Assembly (NCBI RefSeq): GCF_050487225.1
Contig: NZ_JBKQGY010000001.1
Location: 1,302,001 to 1,366,000 of the forward strand
Reading direction: 5' to 3'
From: Paenalcaligenes sp050487225
GTDB lineage: Bacteria; Pseudomonadota; Gammaproteobacteria; Burkholderiales; Burkholderiaceae_B
DNA length: 64,000 bases
In this document: piece by piece, positions 52,279 to 61,764 of the stretch
Layout: every line of letters starts with the position of its first letter
Numbering within the stretch: the stretch's first letter is position 1
Notes under the pieces: generated by a model
The model's database searches: none
Told to the model about the DNA's origin: nothing
The model's input: only the letters and a program-made list of their open reading frames with translations
Translations under genes and position numbers: made by a program

Positions 52279-53511
52279 TTAGGCGAGACGCTTCACAATC
52301 ATCGAACCGTTGGTTCCACCGAAACCAAAAGAGTTCGACAACGCAACATCAATCTTCATCTCACGCGCTACGTTCGCGCAGTAATCCAGATCGCAAGCCG
52401 GATCTTGATTAAAGATATTGATAGTAGGCGGAGAGATTTGGTTATACACAGCCAAAGTTGTGAATACTGCTTCAATACCACCCGCAGCACCCAACAGGTG
52501 ACCGGTCATGGATTTAGTCGAGTTCACTACCAGTTTCTTAGCGTGATCACCAAAAGCCAGCTTAATCGCTTCGCTTTCGTTCAAATCACCCAGTGGTGTG
52601 GACGTACCATGAGCATTCACATAATCCACAGCAGATGCATCTAAGCCTGCATTACGCAACGCATTTTGCATACCACGTTTAGGACCGTCTTTGTCTGGTG
52701 TAGTGATATGGTGAGCATCAGAGCTCATACCGTACCCTACAAACTCACCATAAATGCGAGCGCCACGACGGCGTGCGTGTTCGTACTCTTCCAGCACCAA
52801 CACACCAGCACCTTCACCCAGCACAAAGCCATCACGATCCTTATCCCATGGGCGAGAAGCCGTTGTAGGATCATCGTTACGTGTGGACAGTGCGCGCATG
52901 GCAGCAAAGCCACCAATACCCAGTGGGGACACTGTGGACTCAGCACCACCAGCCACCATCACATCAGCGTCACCGTACTCGATCAAACGAGCGGCATCAC
53001 CAATGGAGTGCAAGCCTGTTGTACATGCAGACACTACCGCATAGCTTGGGCCTTTAGCACCCAAGATAATAGATAGTTGACCTGAAATCAGGTTAATCAA
53101 AGAACCTGGCACAAAAAACGGCGAAATGCGTCGTGCACCACGTTCCAAATAATCTTTTTGTGTATCTTCAATGCGGGGTAAACCACCGATACCGGAGCTC
53201 ACGATAATACCGATACGTTCGGCGTTTTCCTCGCTAAGCTCTAATCCGGAGTCTTTCCATGCCTGCATACCTGCTGCCACACCATAATGGATAAAGGTAT
53301 CCATTTGTTTGGCTTCTTTAGCAGTCATGTAATCGGTAACGTCAAAATTCTTAACTTCACCTGCAATCTGAGCATTGATTTCGGATGCATCAAAACGGCT
53401 AATGCGCCCAATACCGGAACGACCGTTAGTGATGTTATCCCATGCAGTAGCAATATCGTTGCCGACTGGGGAGATAATGCCCAGTCCAGTAATCACGACA
53501 CGTCGCTTCAC
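52279..53511 (-). CDS. fabF: beta-ketoacyl-ACP synthase II
   Basis: 410 residues. Catalytic Cys163 in VSACTTGLHS; the two His in VNAHGTSTPLGD and STKSMTGHLLGAAGG; C-terminal NSFGFGGTNG. Condenses malonyl-ACP with acyl-ACP in fatty acid elongation. Last of the run yceD-rpmF-plsX-fabH-fabD-fabG-acpP-fabF, following acpP after a 147-bp gap that holds a terminator-like hairpin. Confidence 0.97.
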   Translation of the reverse strand: MKRRVVITGLGIISPVGNDIATAWDNITNGRSGIGRISRFDASEINAQIAGEVKNFDVTDYMTAKEAKQMDTFIHYGVAAGMQAWKDSGLELSEENAERIGIIVSSGIGGLPRIEDTQKDYLERGARRISPFFVPGSLINLISGQLSIILGAKGPSYAVVSACTTGLHSIGDAARLIEYGDADVMVAGGAESTVSPLGIGGFAAMRALSTRNDDPTTASRPWDKDRDGFVLGEGAGVLVLEEYEHARRRGARIYGEFVGYGMSSDAHHITTPDKDGPKRGMQNALRNAGLDASAVDYVNAHGTSTPLGDLNESEAIKLAFGDHAKKLVVNSTKSMTGHLLGAAGGIEAVFTTLAVYNQISPPTINIFNQDPACDLDYCANVAREMKIDVALSNSFGFGGTNGSMIVKRLA

Positions 53512-53528
53512 GGATGACTCCTAAAAAC

Positions 53529-53614
53529 AAAAAAAGCGGTCTGGCCAGAACATCAGTGATGTTCTGAGCTGGTTACCAGTACAGAACTGCTCAGCGATGT
53601 CCGCCAAAAACCGC
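53529..53614 (-). terminator. attenuator-like structure between acpP and fabF
   Basis: On the minus strand GCGGTTTTTGGC (53603-53614) can pair with GCCAGACCGC (53536-53545), followed by TTTTTTTG. Nested inside is a perfect 10-bp palindromic pair CAGAACATCA/TGATGTTCTG (53546-53566). It may lower fabF expression relative to acpP, which is needed in far larger amounts. Confidence 0.5.
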
Positions 53615-53658
53615 CTAAGCGGGGCAAGCAGCTACCTGCCCACACCCTTGATTGTAAA

Positions 53659-53898
53659 TTACTGCTTGCTGTTAGCGTTGATGTAGTCAACAGCTTGCTG
53701 AACCGTCGTGATTTTCTCAGCTTCTTCGTCTGGGATTTCGGTTTCGAATTCATCTTCGAGCGCCATCACGAGCTCGACCATGTCGAGCGAGTCGGCACCG
53801 AGGTCGTCAAGAAAAGAAGATTCGTTCTTGATCTCGGCTTCGTTAACGCCAAGTTGTTCAGCGACTATCTTCTTGACGCGCTGTTCGATGCTTTCCAT
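53659..53898 (-). CDS. acpP: acyl carrier protein
   Basis: 79 residues, MESIEQRVKKIVAEQLGVNE at the start and the phosphopantetheine serine in LGADSLDMVELVMALEDEF (Ser37). The pI is strongly acidic. It shuttles acyl chains in fatty acid and lipid A synthesis. A TTGGAGA ribosome-binding site precedes the ATG, and a possible own promoter (TATAAT at 53933-53938 on the minus strand) lies 35 bp upstream. Confidence 0.98.
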   Translation of the reverse strand: MESIEQRVKKIVAEQLGVNEAEIKNESSFLDDLGADSLDMVELVMALEDEFETEIPDEEAEKITTVQQAVDYINANSKQ

Positions 53899-53932
53899 GC
53901 GGATTCTCCAATTTGGGGATTGCTACCCACGA

Positions 53933-53938
53933 ATTATA
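53933..53938 (-). promoter_or_regulatory. possible acpP -10 element
   Basis: TATAAT on the minus strand within TTTGACTATAATTCG, 35 bp before acpP. The -35 is weak (CCCACA at 17 bp). An own promoter would suit the high demand for ACP. Confidence 0.4.
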
Positions 53939-54085
53939 GTCAAACACTATGTAAATGTGGGTGTAGGCTATGATAAAAAAATGGCAGCACTAGTAGTGAA
54001 TAATCAAAATACAGCTTCGATATCTACTAACACGCCCCTTACAAATCAAATAATTTTACCTTAGAACTGAGAACTTCCAAGCTCT

Positions 54086-54826
54086 TTACATGTACATTCC
54101 GCCATTTACATGGACTGTTGTCCCTGTAATGTAGGCTGCATGCGGGCTAGCAAGGAAACTCACAGCGTGGGCAATATCTTCTGGAGCACCTAAACGGCCC
54201 AGAGGAATTTGGCTACGTAGTGCGTCAGTTTGTGTTTCACTCAACGCTTTAGTCATATCGGTCTCAATGAAACCTGGCGCTACGCAATTCACCGTAATAT
54301 TACGACTGCCAAGCTCCCTTGCCAAGGCTCGGGACATTCCTGCCACACCTGCTTTAGCTGCAGCATAATTTGCTTGACCTGCGTTGCCAGAGTAACCCAC
54401 CACCGACGTGATATTGATGATGCGACCCCAACGTGCTTTAACCATAGGTTTGATTACTGCACGACTCAAGCGGAACACCGCTTTCAGGTTGGTGTCCATC
54501 ACCACATCGTAATCTTCATCTTTCATGCGCATGGTGAGGTTATCACGCGTAATACCGGCGTTATTCACCAGAATATGCGGGCCACCATACTGCTCGGTCA
54601 GCTCTGCAATCAAAGCATCGCAAGCTTGCGCATCAGTCACATCCAACACCACACCACGACCGCCGCCAGCAGCTAGGTTTTCGCTAATTGTTTTAGCACC
54701 GGCCTCGGATGTGGCTGTACCAATAACAATCGCGCCTTGTGCTTGCAGTTGCTCGGCAATCGCTTTACCCAAGCCACGAGTTGCCCCAGTGACCAGTGCT
54801 ACTTTGGATTCTAACAATGCACTCAT
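54086..54826 (-). CDS. fabG: 3-oxoacyl-ACP reductase
   Basis: 246 residues, short-chain dehydrogenase. NADPH site TGATRGLGKAIAEQL, structural NNAGITRDNLTMRM, catalytic Ser in INITSVVG and YAAAKAG (Tyr and Lys). The substrate is 3-oxoacyl-ACP. It is 3 bp downstream of fabD. Confidence 0.97.
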   Translation of the reverse strand: MSALLESKVALVTGATRGLGKAIAEQLQAQGAIVIGTATSEAGAKTISENLAAGGGRGVVLDVTDAQACDALIAELTEQYGGPHILVNNAGITRDNLTMRMKDEDYDVVMDTNLKAVFRLSRAVIKPMVKARWGRIINITSVVGYSGNAGQANYAAAKAGVAGMSRALARELGSRNITVNCVAPGFIETDMTKALSETQTDALRSQIPLGRLGAPEDIAHAVSFLASPHAAYITGTTVHVNGGMYM

Positions 54827-54829
54827 GAT

Positions 54830-55762
54830 TTATCCTTTTAATGTCGCAATAGCCTGAGCCAGCGAATCGGGGTCGTTCACAGACAGCACTTCCAAGTCAC
54901 GATCAATACGCTTGATCAGACCAGCCAGCACTTTACCTGGACCGCACTCCACCACATGGGTAATACCCATGGCTTTCATTTTCTGAATAGTTTCTACCCA
55001 ACGTACAGCGTGCCATGCCTGACGCACCAACGCAGAACGGATAGCGGCAACATCAGCCGGCTCTTCTACGTCTACGTTGTTAATTACCGGCACAGAAGGC
55101 GCTTGCATGACCACATCAGCCAATGCACCTTCCAATACGTTTGCAGCAGGTTCTAGCAAGCTAGAGTGGAAAGGAGCGGAAACCGGCAGCAACAGCGCAC
55201 GTTTAGCGCCTTTTGCTTTAGCCAACTCACATGCACGTTCAACCGCCGCTTTATGACCAGCAATCACTACTTGCGCAGGAGCATTGAAGTTAACGGCCTC
55301 TACCACTTCAGACTGAGCCGCTTCAGCACACACTTCGCGCACGGTATCGTCATCCAAGCCCAAAATAGCCGCCATCGCACCCACACCTACGGGTACTGCA
55401 TCTTGCATGGCGTTAGCACGTACACGTACTAGACGCACCGCATCAGCCAAGCTGAACACGCCAGCCGCTGCCAATGCAGAGTACTCACCCAAGCTGTGAC
55501 CAGCCATGACTGCTGGAACTGGACCACCCTCTTCTACCCACGCTTTGTACATCGCCAATGAGGCGCTTAACATGGCGGGTTGAGTATTAGTAGTCAGGTT
55601 TAAATCTTCTGCAGGACCTTCTGCGATCAAGGCACTCAATGACTGCCCTAGCGCCTGATCCGCTTCTGCCATAACCGCTTGCACAGCAGCGTTATCACGC
55701 CACGCGTCTAGCATGCCCACAGTTTGCGAACCTTGTCCGGGAAAAACCAAAGCAAATTTCAT
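54830..55762 (-). CDS. fabD: malonyl-CoA:ACP transacylase
   Basis: 310 residues from ATG 55762 (MKFALVFPGQGSQTVGMLDA); the open frame extends 19 codons upstream without homology. Catalytic Ser in AGHSLGEYSALAAAG (about 93), the substrate-binding Arg in VRVRANAMQDAVP (about 118) and His in APFHSSLLEPA (about 200). Loads malonyl groups onto ACP. Confidence 0.97.
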   Translation of the reverse strand: MKFALVFPGQGSQTVGMLDAWRDNAAVQAVMAEADQALGQSLSALIAEGPAEDLNLTTNTQPAMLSASLAMYKAWVEEGGPVPAVMAGHSLGEYSALAAAGVFSLADAVRLVRVRANAMQDAVPVGVGAMAAILGLDDDTVREVCAEAAQSEVVEAVNFNAPAQVVIAGHKAAVERACELAKAKGAKRALLLPVSAPFHSSLLEPAANVLEGALADVVMQAPSVPVINNVDVEEPADVAAIRSALVRQAWHAVRWVETIQKMKAMGITHVVECGPGKVLAGLIKRIDRDLEVLSVNDPDSLAQAIATLKG

Positions 55763-55831
55763 AGTTGTTTGTCGTAGAGAGTAGTTATTCACTGCGCGTA
55801 CAGCACGCCGCACGCGCATCTTATTATAGGT

Positions 55832-56812
55832 TTACATGCGCACCAGCACAGAACCCCACGTAAAACCACCGCCCACGCCTTGCAGCAAGGCCAGTTTACC
55901 CGGCACTAGACGACCATCTTTACGGGCCACATCTAACGCCAACGGTACACTGGCAGCAGAGGTATTCGCATGCTTGTCCAGTGTCACAACTATCTTATCG
56001 TCCGACACACCCAACTTGCGACCCAAGAAGCTCAGGATACGCAGGTTTGCTTGGTGAGGGATCATGTAATCGATTTCTTCTAGCGATACACCCGCTTCCT
56101 CGCACACTTGATGTGCGGATTGGGTTAACGCATTCACGGCAAATTTAAATACCGCTTGCCCATCCATGCGCAAGAAAGGATCGCCTACCACTTCACCGTA
56201 GGAGACATTACCTGCCGCACTCAAAATAGGCATTTTGGTACCATCAGCATGCAATTTAGCCGCCAAGATACCAGGCTCTTCGCTGGCGCTTAATACAACC
56301 GCACCCGCACCATCACCGAACAACACGCAGGTACTGCGGTCATTCCAATCGAGGATGCTAGAGAAGGTTTCTGCGCCAATCACCAATACGTTCTTAGCTC
56401 TACCCGCTTTGATGTAAACCTCAGCAGTGGTCAATGCATACACAAAACCACTACATACAGCTTGCACATCAAAAGCAGCAGCATTCACAGCGGCAATATT
56501 GGCTTGCACCAAACAAGCTGTGCTAGGAAATACAAAATCAGGCGTAGAAGTGGCCAACACGATGAGATCAATATCTGCGGCTTGAACCCCAGCATCCTCT
56601 AAAGCGGCCTTAGCTGCCAGTGTCGCCAACTCACTGGTTTTTACACCCCGTTCTGCCAAATGACGCTGCTGTATCCCAGTGCGTTCACGTATCCACTGGT
56701 CGGATGTTTCCACGCCACGGGTAGCCAGATCGGCCGCCAAATCATCGTTGGAAACCACCTTGGGAGGCAGATAGCTACCTGACCCAATTATTTTGGCATA
56801 GGGCATATACAT
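55832..56812 (-). CDS. fabH: beta-ketoacyl-ACP synthase III
   Basis: 326 residues. Catalytic Cys120 in FDVQAVCSGFVYAL, His in MIPHQANLRI (about 255) and Asn in DKHANTSAASVPLAL. Starts fatty acid synthesis from acetyl-CoA and malonyl-ACP. Two ATGs (56812, 56806) are possible; AGGA lies 4-5 nt before the first. It follows plsX after 15 bp. Confidence 0.97.
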   Translation of the reverse strand: MYMPYAKIIGSGSYLPPKVVSNDDLAADLATRGVETSDQWIRERTGIQQRHLAERGVKTSELATLAAKAALEDAGVQAADIDLIVLATSTPDFVFPSTACLVQANIAAVNAAAFDVQAVCSGFVYALTTAEVYIKAGRAKNVLVIGAETFSSILDWNDRSTCVLFGDGAGAVVLSASEEPGILAAKLHADGTKMPILSAAGNVSYGEVVGDPFLRMDGQAVFKFAVNALTQSAHQVCEEAGVSLEEIDYMIPHQANLRILSFLGRKLGVSDDKIVVTLDKHANTSAASVPLALDVARKDGRLVPGKLALLQGVGGGFTWGSVLVRM

Positions 56813-56827
56813 AAATTCCTGAATACG

Positions 56828-57910
56828 TTACTGAGGACTTACCGTAGATGAGTGTACATCAAGAACAGGCTCATCCATCTTGTCTTCATTTGAACACTGT
56901 AGACGCGCAATTGCTGCTGTCGTCCCTTCCAATAAACCGTTTTTCACGGCTTGGCGTGCTCGCTCTAACGCATAGCCATAGGCATAAGCATCTGCCGAGC
57001 CATGGCTTTTAATAACAATACCGCGCAAACCTAGCAAGGCCGCGCCATTGTACTGCCGATTATCAACCCGTTTACCCAAACGTTTCAATACCGGTTTGGC
57101 AACTAGACCTGCCGTCATGCTCAGAGCATCGCGCGTAAATTCCTCGCGCAACATACTGGCCACCATTTTAGCCAGCCCTTCCATGGACTTCAGAACCACA
57201 TTCCCAACAAAACCATCACAAACCACGATATCAACGCTACCTTTACAGATATCGTCACCTTCCACGTTACCTTGGAAGTTCAGTCCGCTATGGCGTAGCA
57301 ACTCTGCCGCTTGCTTCACGACATCGTTACCCTTAATAACTTCTTCACCAATATTGAGCAGCCCTACAGTAGGACGCTCACGCCCCTCTACTGCAGCGAC
57401 TAATGCTGTACCCATGATGGCAAACTGCAATAAGTGTTCTGCACTGCAGTCCACGTTCGCACCCAAATCCAATACAGTGGTTGCCCCACCTTTGGAGTTT
57501 GGAATAGGCGCTGCGATTGCAGGCCTATCAATGCCTTCTAGGGTTTTCAGCACATACCGGCTGATTGCCATCCACGCACCCGTGTTTCCTGCAGATATAC
57601 AGGCACCGGCCAGACCATCTTTAACAGCCTGAGCAGCCACTCGCATGGAGGAATCTTTTTTACGACGCAAGGCGACCTCAACAGAATCGTCCATCGTGAC
57701 GACTTCTGAAGCAGGCAGGATTTGATACCAGTCATCCGACCGGTTACCGTCAGCAGCGAGCTGAGCTTTAATAGCATCAGCATCGCCCACTAGCAGGCAT
57801 AGAGTATCCGAGTGCCGTTGCGAAAACTGCATGGCAGCAGGAATAGTGACAGGTAAACCTGTATCCCCGCCCATGCAGTCAATGGCGATACGTATTGTTT
57901 TTTGTGACAT
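56828..57910 (-). CDS. plsX: phosphate acyltransferase PlsX
   Basis: 360 residues. Makes acyl-phosphate from acyl-ACP for the PlsY route to phosphatidic acid. Conserved IRIAIDCMGGDTGLPVTIPA at the start, AGNTGAWMAISRYVLKTLEG, NIGEEVIKGNDVVKQAAELL, VVCDGFVGNVVLKSMEG and the glycine-rich LLGLRGIVIKSHGSADA. The ATG at 57910 is chosen; a TTG one codon earlier is in frame. Confidence 0.96.
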   Translation of the reverse strand: MSQKTIRIAIDCMGGDTGLPVTIPAAMQFSQRHSDTLCLLVGDADAIKAQLAADGNRSDDWYQILPASEVVTMDDSVEVALRRKKDSSMRVAAQAVKDGLAGACISAGNTGAWMAISRYVLKTLEGIDRPAIAAPIPNSKGGATTVLDLGANVDCSAEHLLQFAIMGTALVAAVEGRERPTVGLLNIGEEVIKGNDVVKQAAELLRHSGLNFQGNVEGDDICKGSVDIVVCDGFVGNVVLKSMEGLAKMVASMLREEFTRDALSMTAGLVAKPVLKRLGKRVDNRQYNGAALLGLRGIVIKSHGSADAYAYGYALERARQAVKNGLLEGTTAAIARLQCSNEDKMDEPVLDVHSSTVSPQ

Positions 57911-57952
57911 CAAGCGCGCAAACTAGGTGATTGCGAAGCACTCAACAACGCA

Positions 57953-58135
57953 TTAATCGTCGTTTTTAGTATTCAGAACTTTACGGCCACGGTATACGCC
58001 GTTAGGGCTGATGTGGTGACGCAAGTGCATTTCACCTGTAGTTGGCTCGATAGCCGTTGCTGGCCCAGCCAACGAATCGTGTGAACGACGCATGCCACGA
58101 CGTGAAGGGCTCTTTTTGTTTTGCTGAACAGCCAT
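57953..58135 (-). CDS. rpmF: 50S ribosomal protein L32
   Basis: 60 residues, MAVQQNKKSPSRRGMRRSHD at the start, HHISPNGVYRGRKVLN later. No cysteine, so no zinc ribbon. The gene lies between yceD and plsX, the common order. A GGAG ribosome-binding sequence precedes the ATG. Confidence 0.97.
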   Translation of the reverse strand: MAVQQNKKSPSRRGMRRSHDSLAGPATAIEPTTGEMHLRHHISPNGVYRGRKVLNTKNDD

Positions 58136-58208
58136 GATAACTCCTGTATACAGGGCAAACCATAAAAAGGCGGCTTACCCTACAAAAAAAATAAATACAA
58201 AAAATGAG

Positions 58209-58742
58209 CTAAGACTTTTTAAGCTTGCCCAACACTGCAAATGGATTGGGTTTCTCTGTTTCCAGCCCAGACGCATCCTCTTCGGACAACGCCCCAGGTA
58301 AAGACGGACATACATCATGGCGCGGGATATACGGCAACGCCAAAATAACCTCGTCTTCAATCAATCCAAACAAATCCAGATTTAGTGACGCCAAGACACG
58401 ATCAGGTGTCTCTACATCATCCTCACCTTCATCCAGCTCGGCTTCTGTGTTCACCACTTCAAAAAGGGTGTCCACCACCACTGGACATTCGTAATCTTGC
58501 AGACAACGTTGACACTGCAAGAACATGGAACCGTTCACACTCAAACGAATAAAACGGCGTTCCGTAGTGTCTACACCACCCGAAGCAGACCAATTAAACA
58601 CCTGGCCCCGCTGCGGCACAAGACCTTCTATGGCGCGAGCAAGCTTTTCTGCTGCTATTTGCCCCGTTCTAGTCTCGTGTTGTTGTGTAAATGTAAAGGT
58701 ATCCAGAAGGTATTGCTCAGTACTCACAACGGCCTCCGGCAT
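58209..58742 (-). CDS. yceD: YceD family protein (DUF177)
   Basis: 177 residues. The conserved core FLQCQRCLQDYECPVVVDTL at about 77-96 has two cysteines (CQRC), and DLFGLIEDEVILALPYIPRH with the Cys in DVCPSLPG follows. The family is needed for proper 23S rRNA maturation in plants and is coupled to rpmF in bacteria. First gene of the fatty-acid operon, with a good promoter directly upstream. Confidence 0.9.
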   Translation of the reverse strand: MPEAVVSTEQYLLDTFTFTQQHETRTGQIAAEKLARAIEGLVPQRGQVFNWSASGGVDTTERRFIRLSVNGSMFLQCQRCLQDYECPVVVDTLFEVVNTEAELDEGEDDVETPDRVLASLNLDLFGLIEDEVILALPYIPRHDVCPSLPGALSEEDASGLETEKPNPFAVLGKLKKS

Positions 58743-58765
58743 TCCAATAGTAAGGAAAACGTTAG

Positions 58766-58795
58766 ATAATACAGTGCGTAGAGCAGAACCGTCAA
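58766..58795 (-). promoter_or_regulatory. sigma-70 promoter of the yceD-rpmF-plsX-fab operon
   Basis: TTGACG (58790-58795) and TATTAT (58766-58771) on the minus strand, 18 bp apart, each 5 of 6 to consensus. The start site would be about 10-20 nt before yceD. It lies in the 76-bp divergent gap with maf. Confidence 0.65.
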
Positions 58796-58818
58796 ACTTT
58801 TCACACCAAAAACCACTT

Positions 58819-59400
58819 ATGCGTCTGATTCTGGCATCCAGTTCCCCCTATCGTCGCGAGATGCTTCAACGACTCGCCCTGAACTTCGATATTATCGCAC
58901 CAAACATAGACGAAACACCACTATCAGGCGAACTTCCCCTTGCCTTGGCATTACGCCTTGCCAAAGAGAAAGCCTTGGCCGTCGCTCAACAACACCCTGA
59001 CGCGGTGGTTATAGGCTGTGACCAAGTTGCGACGCTAGACACATTGCCCATAGGCAAGGCTGGCTCACATGACAAAGCCTTTGCGCAACTGCAGCAACTG
59101 AGCGGAAAAACCATTGCCTTCCACAGCGCCCTCTGCGTTGTACACCGTGACACTATACTGATTGATAGCGTGCCTACACATTGCGCATTTCGCACGCTAA
59201 GCGATGACGAAATTACACATTACTTACTGCATGACAAACCCTACGATACCGCTGGCAGCGCCAAAGCCGAAAGCCTAGGCATCGCGCTCATGGAGAGCAT
59301 GCAATCTGACGACCCTACTGCCATTATTGGTTTGCCACTGATTAGGTTAAATCAATTCCTGCGCCAAGTAGGCATTAACCCTCTTAACCCCACACGCTAA
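58819..59400 (+). CDS. Maf nucleotide pyrophosphatase (YceF subfamily)
   Basis: 193 residues from ATG 58819 (MRLILASSSPYRREMLQRLA); the longer frame back to 58525 overlaps yceD on the other strand and lacks homology. Maf motifs: SSSPYRREML, DETPL, EKALAVAQ, GCDQVA and the YDTAGSAKAESLG segment. Members of this YceF-like group hydrolyse m7GTP. Divergent from yceD, as in E. coli. Confidence 0.92.
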   Translation: MRLILASSSPYRREMLQRLALNFDIIAPNIDETPLSGELPLALALRLAKEKALAVAQQHPDAVVIGCDQVATLDTLPIGKAGSHDKAFAQLQQLSGKTIAFHSALCVVHRDTILIDSVPTHCAFRTLSDDEITHYLLHDKPYDTAGSAKAESLGIALMESMQSDDPTAIIGLPLIRLNQFLRQVGINPLNPTR

Positions 59401-59417
59401 CTTACTGGGAATTTATT

Positions 59418-60131
59418 GTGACTACAGGTCAACTTCACCTCATCCCCGTCGGTTTAGGCGACAGCCCCATACAGAATTGGCTGCCGGCTCAAACCCAGCA
59501 GCTTGCTCAATCGCTGACTACGTATATCGCCGAAAATGCCAAAACGGCCCGTGCTTTCCTGAAGCAAGTGGAAACCACCACGCCCATACAAGAAATCACC
59601 ATTCACACACTGGATAAACGCGGCACATCCGCGCAACAAATTCGTGAGTGGCTACAACCACTCAAAGACGGCGCAAATATAGGCTTGGTATCCGAGGCCG
59701 GCTGCCCTGCTGTCGCAGACCCTGGCGCAGCAGTTGTGGCTGCAGCACACGCCATGGGCATTGAAGTCGTGCCCCACGTAGGACCGTCCTCGATTTTGCT
59801 AGGCCTCATGGCCAGCGGCCTAGATGGACAGCAATTCGCCTTTCATGGTTACCCACCCGTTAACGCCGCGGAACGCAGCAAAACACTGAAGGACTGGGAG
59901 GCCAATTCGCGCAAACACCACCAGACCCAGCTGTTTATTGAAACCCCTTACCGAAACGAAGCGGTATTCAGCGCCCTACTCAGCACACTACAGCCCACGA
60001 CGCGTTTGTGCATAGGTCGCGCGCTCACCACAGCTGATCAATGGATTTGCACACGCACTGTTGCGCAGTGGGCCAAAGCCAGCCCACCCGAGTTCAATAA
60101 ACAGCCTACTATCTTTTTGTTTCTAGCTTAG
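59418..60131 (+). CDS. tetrapyrrole-methylase-fold methyltransferase, RsmI-related
   Basis: 237 residues, GTG start at 59418 with GGGA upstream. The sequence LHLIPVGLGDSPIQNWLP replaces the LYVVATPIGNL of RsmI, and VSEAGCPAVADPGAAVVAAA and VPHVGPSSILLGLMASGL match the central SAM site. Two differences from RsmI (16S rRNA C1402 2'-O-methylase) are the shorter length (about 240 against 285) and no C-terminal domain. This separate branch is common next to maf in betaproteobacteria; its target is unknown. Confidence 0.85.
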   Translation: MTTGQLHLIPVGLGDSPIQNWLPAQTQQLAQSLTTYIAENAKTARAFLKQVETTTPIQEITIHTLDKRGTSAQQIREWLQPLKDGANIGLVSEAGCPAVADPGAAVVAAAHAMGIEVVPHVGPSSILLGLMASGLDGQQFAFHGYPPVNAAERSKTLKDWEANSRKHHQTQLFIETPYRNEAVFSALLSTLQPTTRLCIGRALTTADQWICTRTVAQWAKASPPEFNKQPTIFLFLA

Positions 60132-60145
60132 GCAGACATTCCGTC

Positions 60146-60799
60146 TTAAACGCGCGCCAGCAACAACTCACGCATCGCGGCTACCTTATCCACTTGGAAA
60201 GTAGGAGTCGCTTTGCTAAGCGTATCGGGATCATGCGCCCCGTAACTCACGGCTAGGCTATCCATACCCGCATTTTGTGCCATATGCACATCATGCGTGG
60301 TATCCCCCACCATAATGACCTGCTCCACTGGCAATTGCATTTCGTCCAATAGCTCATGCAACATTTGCGGATGCGGCTTGCTTTGCGTTTCGTCTGCACA
60401 GCGTGTAGCGTAGAAATACTGATCCAGACCCACATTCACCAGCAATCTATCTAAGCCAGGACGACTTTTACCCGTCGCGACAGCCAGCAACACATCACGC
60501 TCTTTAAGCTCATCCATCATGTTTTGCATGCCATCAAACAACTTCAACTGCAAATCACGTTGAAAGAAGTGATGGCGATAGCGTTCGATAAAATCAGGCA
60601 TTTGTTCGGCATTCAGGTCTGGCACCACTCTATATAGTGCCGCCTCTAGCGAGAGCCCAATCACCCAACTCGCAATAGCGCCGCTAGGCACTGGCAGACC
60701 CAGATCAGCACTTGCCAACTGAATAGCCGTCACAATGGCGTGGGTAGAATCCATCACCGTACCATCCCAATCGAACACCACTGCACGGTACTGCTTCAT
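60146..60799 (-). CDS. HAD-family phosphatase, Gph-like
   Basis: 217 residues from ATG 60799 (MKQYRAVVFDWDGTVMDSTH), which overlaps the rluC stop by four bases; the open frame runs 12 codons further into rluC. HAD motifs: nucleophile in FDWDGTVMDS, LAVATGKSR, Lys in SKPHPQML, and VGDTTHDVHMAQNAG. The best-known role of relatives is removal of 2-phosphoglycolate; substrate here not certain. Confidence 0.88.
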   Translation of the reverse strand: MKQYRAVVFDWDGTVMDSTHAIVTAIQLASADLGLPVPSGAIASWVIGLSLEAALYRVVPDLNAEQMPDFIERYRHHFFQRDLQLKLFDGMQNMMDELKERDVLLAVATGKSRPGLDRLLVNVGLDQYFYATRCADETQSKPHPQMLHELLDEMQLPVEQVIMVGDTTHDVHMAQNAGMDSLAVSYGAHDPDTLSKATPTFQVDKVAAMRELLLARV

Positions 60800-61764
60800 T
60801 CTGCTTTCTCCAAAATTTTCATAATTTCCACACACTCAGCAGGTAACGGAGCCTCCAGCTTCAATAACTCACCCGACACCGGATGCGCCATTTCTACCCT
60901 ACCAGCATGCAAGAACATACGTTTAAAGCCCAACCTAGAGAAATGCTCACGCACTTCGTCTGAGCCGTACTTATCATCCCCCACCAGGGGGTAACCCGCG
61001 TTAGCCAAGTGCACCCGTATCTGGTGCGTACGTCCTGTACGCAAATCAGCCTCTACCAGACTATAGCGCCCAAAGCGTTTCAATAAATTGACAATGGTGT
61101 GCGAAGGCTTACCTTCAGGGTCCACACGTACACGTCGCTCACCGGATGCCGTCATCCATCGCAACAAAGGCTCGCGCAGGTGCTGCCTATCATTGACCCA
61201 ATCACCGGTGACCAGCGCTTGATAGTGTTTACGCACCACACCTTCACGGAACATGTCGTGCAAACGCACCAATGCCTTTCGACTTTTTGCAATCACCAGC
61301 AACCCAGAGGTGTCCCTATCTAATCGATGCGCCAACTCCAACACGCGCTCCTCAGGACGTGCTGACCGCAACTGCTCAATCACACCAAACGACACCCCAC
61401 TCCCGCCGTGCACTGCCACACCTTCTGGCTTATCAATCACCAGAATATCGCGATCTTCATACACGATAGGAAACACGGCTGGAGGAACATGCCTAGGCGC
61501 ATCCACTTGCGGTAAACGCATGGGGGGCACACGCAACACATCGCCTGCCTCTAACCTGTACTCGCTGCTTATTCTACCTTTGTTCACGCGCACTTGCCCA
61601 CTGCGTATAGCGCGGTAAATGTGGCTTTTAGGGACACCTTTACAAAGGCGCAGCAGATAATTATCAACGCGCTGCCCTGCTTCCTCCGCTTCAATTTCTA
61701 CGAAACGGACGGCTACAACGCCTTTTTCACTATCTAATGGTTTGCTCATGCACAAAAGAGGCAT
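60796..61764 (-). CDS. rluC: 23S rRNA pseudouridine synthase RluC
   Basis: 322 residues. An S4 domain (GQRVDNYLLRLCKGVPKSHI at about 31-50) and the RluA-type catalytic motif ELAHRLDRDTSGLLVIAKS with the Asp near 148, plus RTGRTHQIRVHLANAGYPLVG. Makes pseudouridines 955, 2504 and 2580 in 23S rRNA. Start: ATG 61764 has GAGG 7 nt upstream; ATG 61749 is the alternative. Divergent from rne, as in E. coli. It shares four bases with gph. Confidence 0.93.
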   Translation of the reverse strand: MPLLCMSKPLDSEKGVVAVRFVEIEAEEAGQRVDNYLLRLCKGVPKSHIYRAIRSGQVRVNKGRISSEYRLEAGDVLRVPPMRLPQVDAPRHVPPAVFPIVYEDRDILVIDKPEGVAVHGGSGVSFGVIEQLRSARPEERVLELAHRLDRDTSGLLVIAKSRKALVRLHDMFREGVVRKHYQALVTGDWVNDRQHLREPLLRWMTASGERRVRVDPEGKPSHTIVNLLKRFGRYSLVEADLRTGRTHQIRVHLANAGYPLVGDDKYGSDEVREHFSRLGFKRMFLHAGRVEMAHPVSGELLKLEAPLPAECVEIMKILEKAE

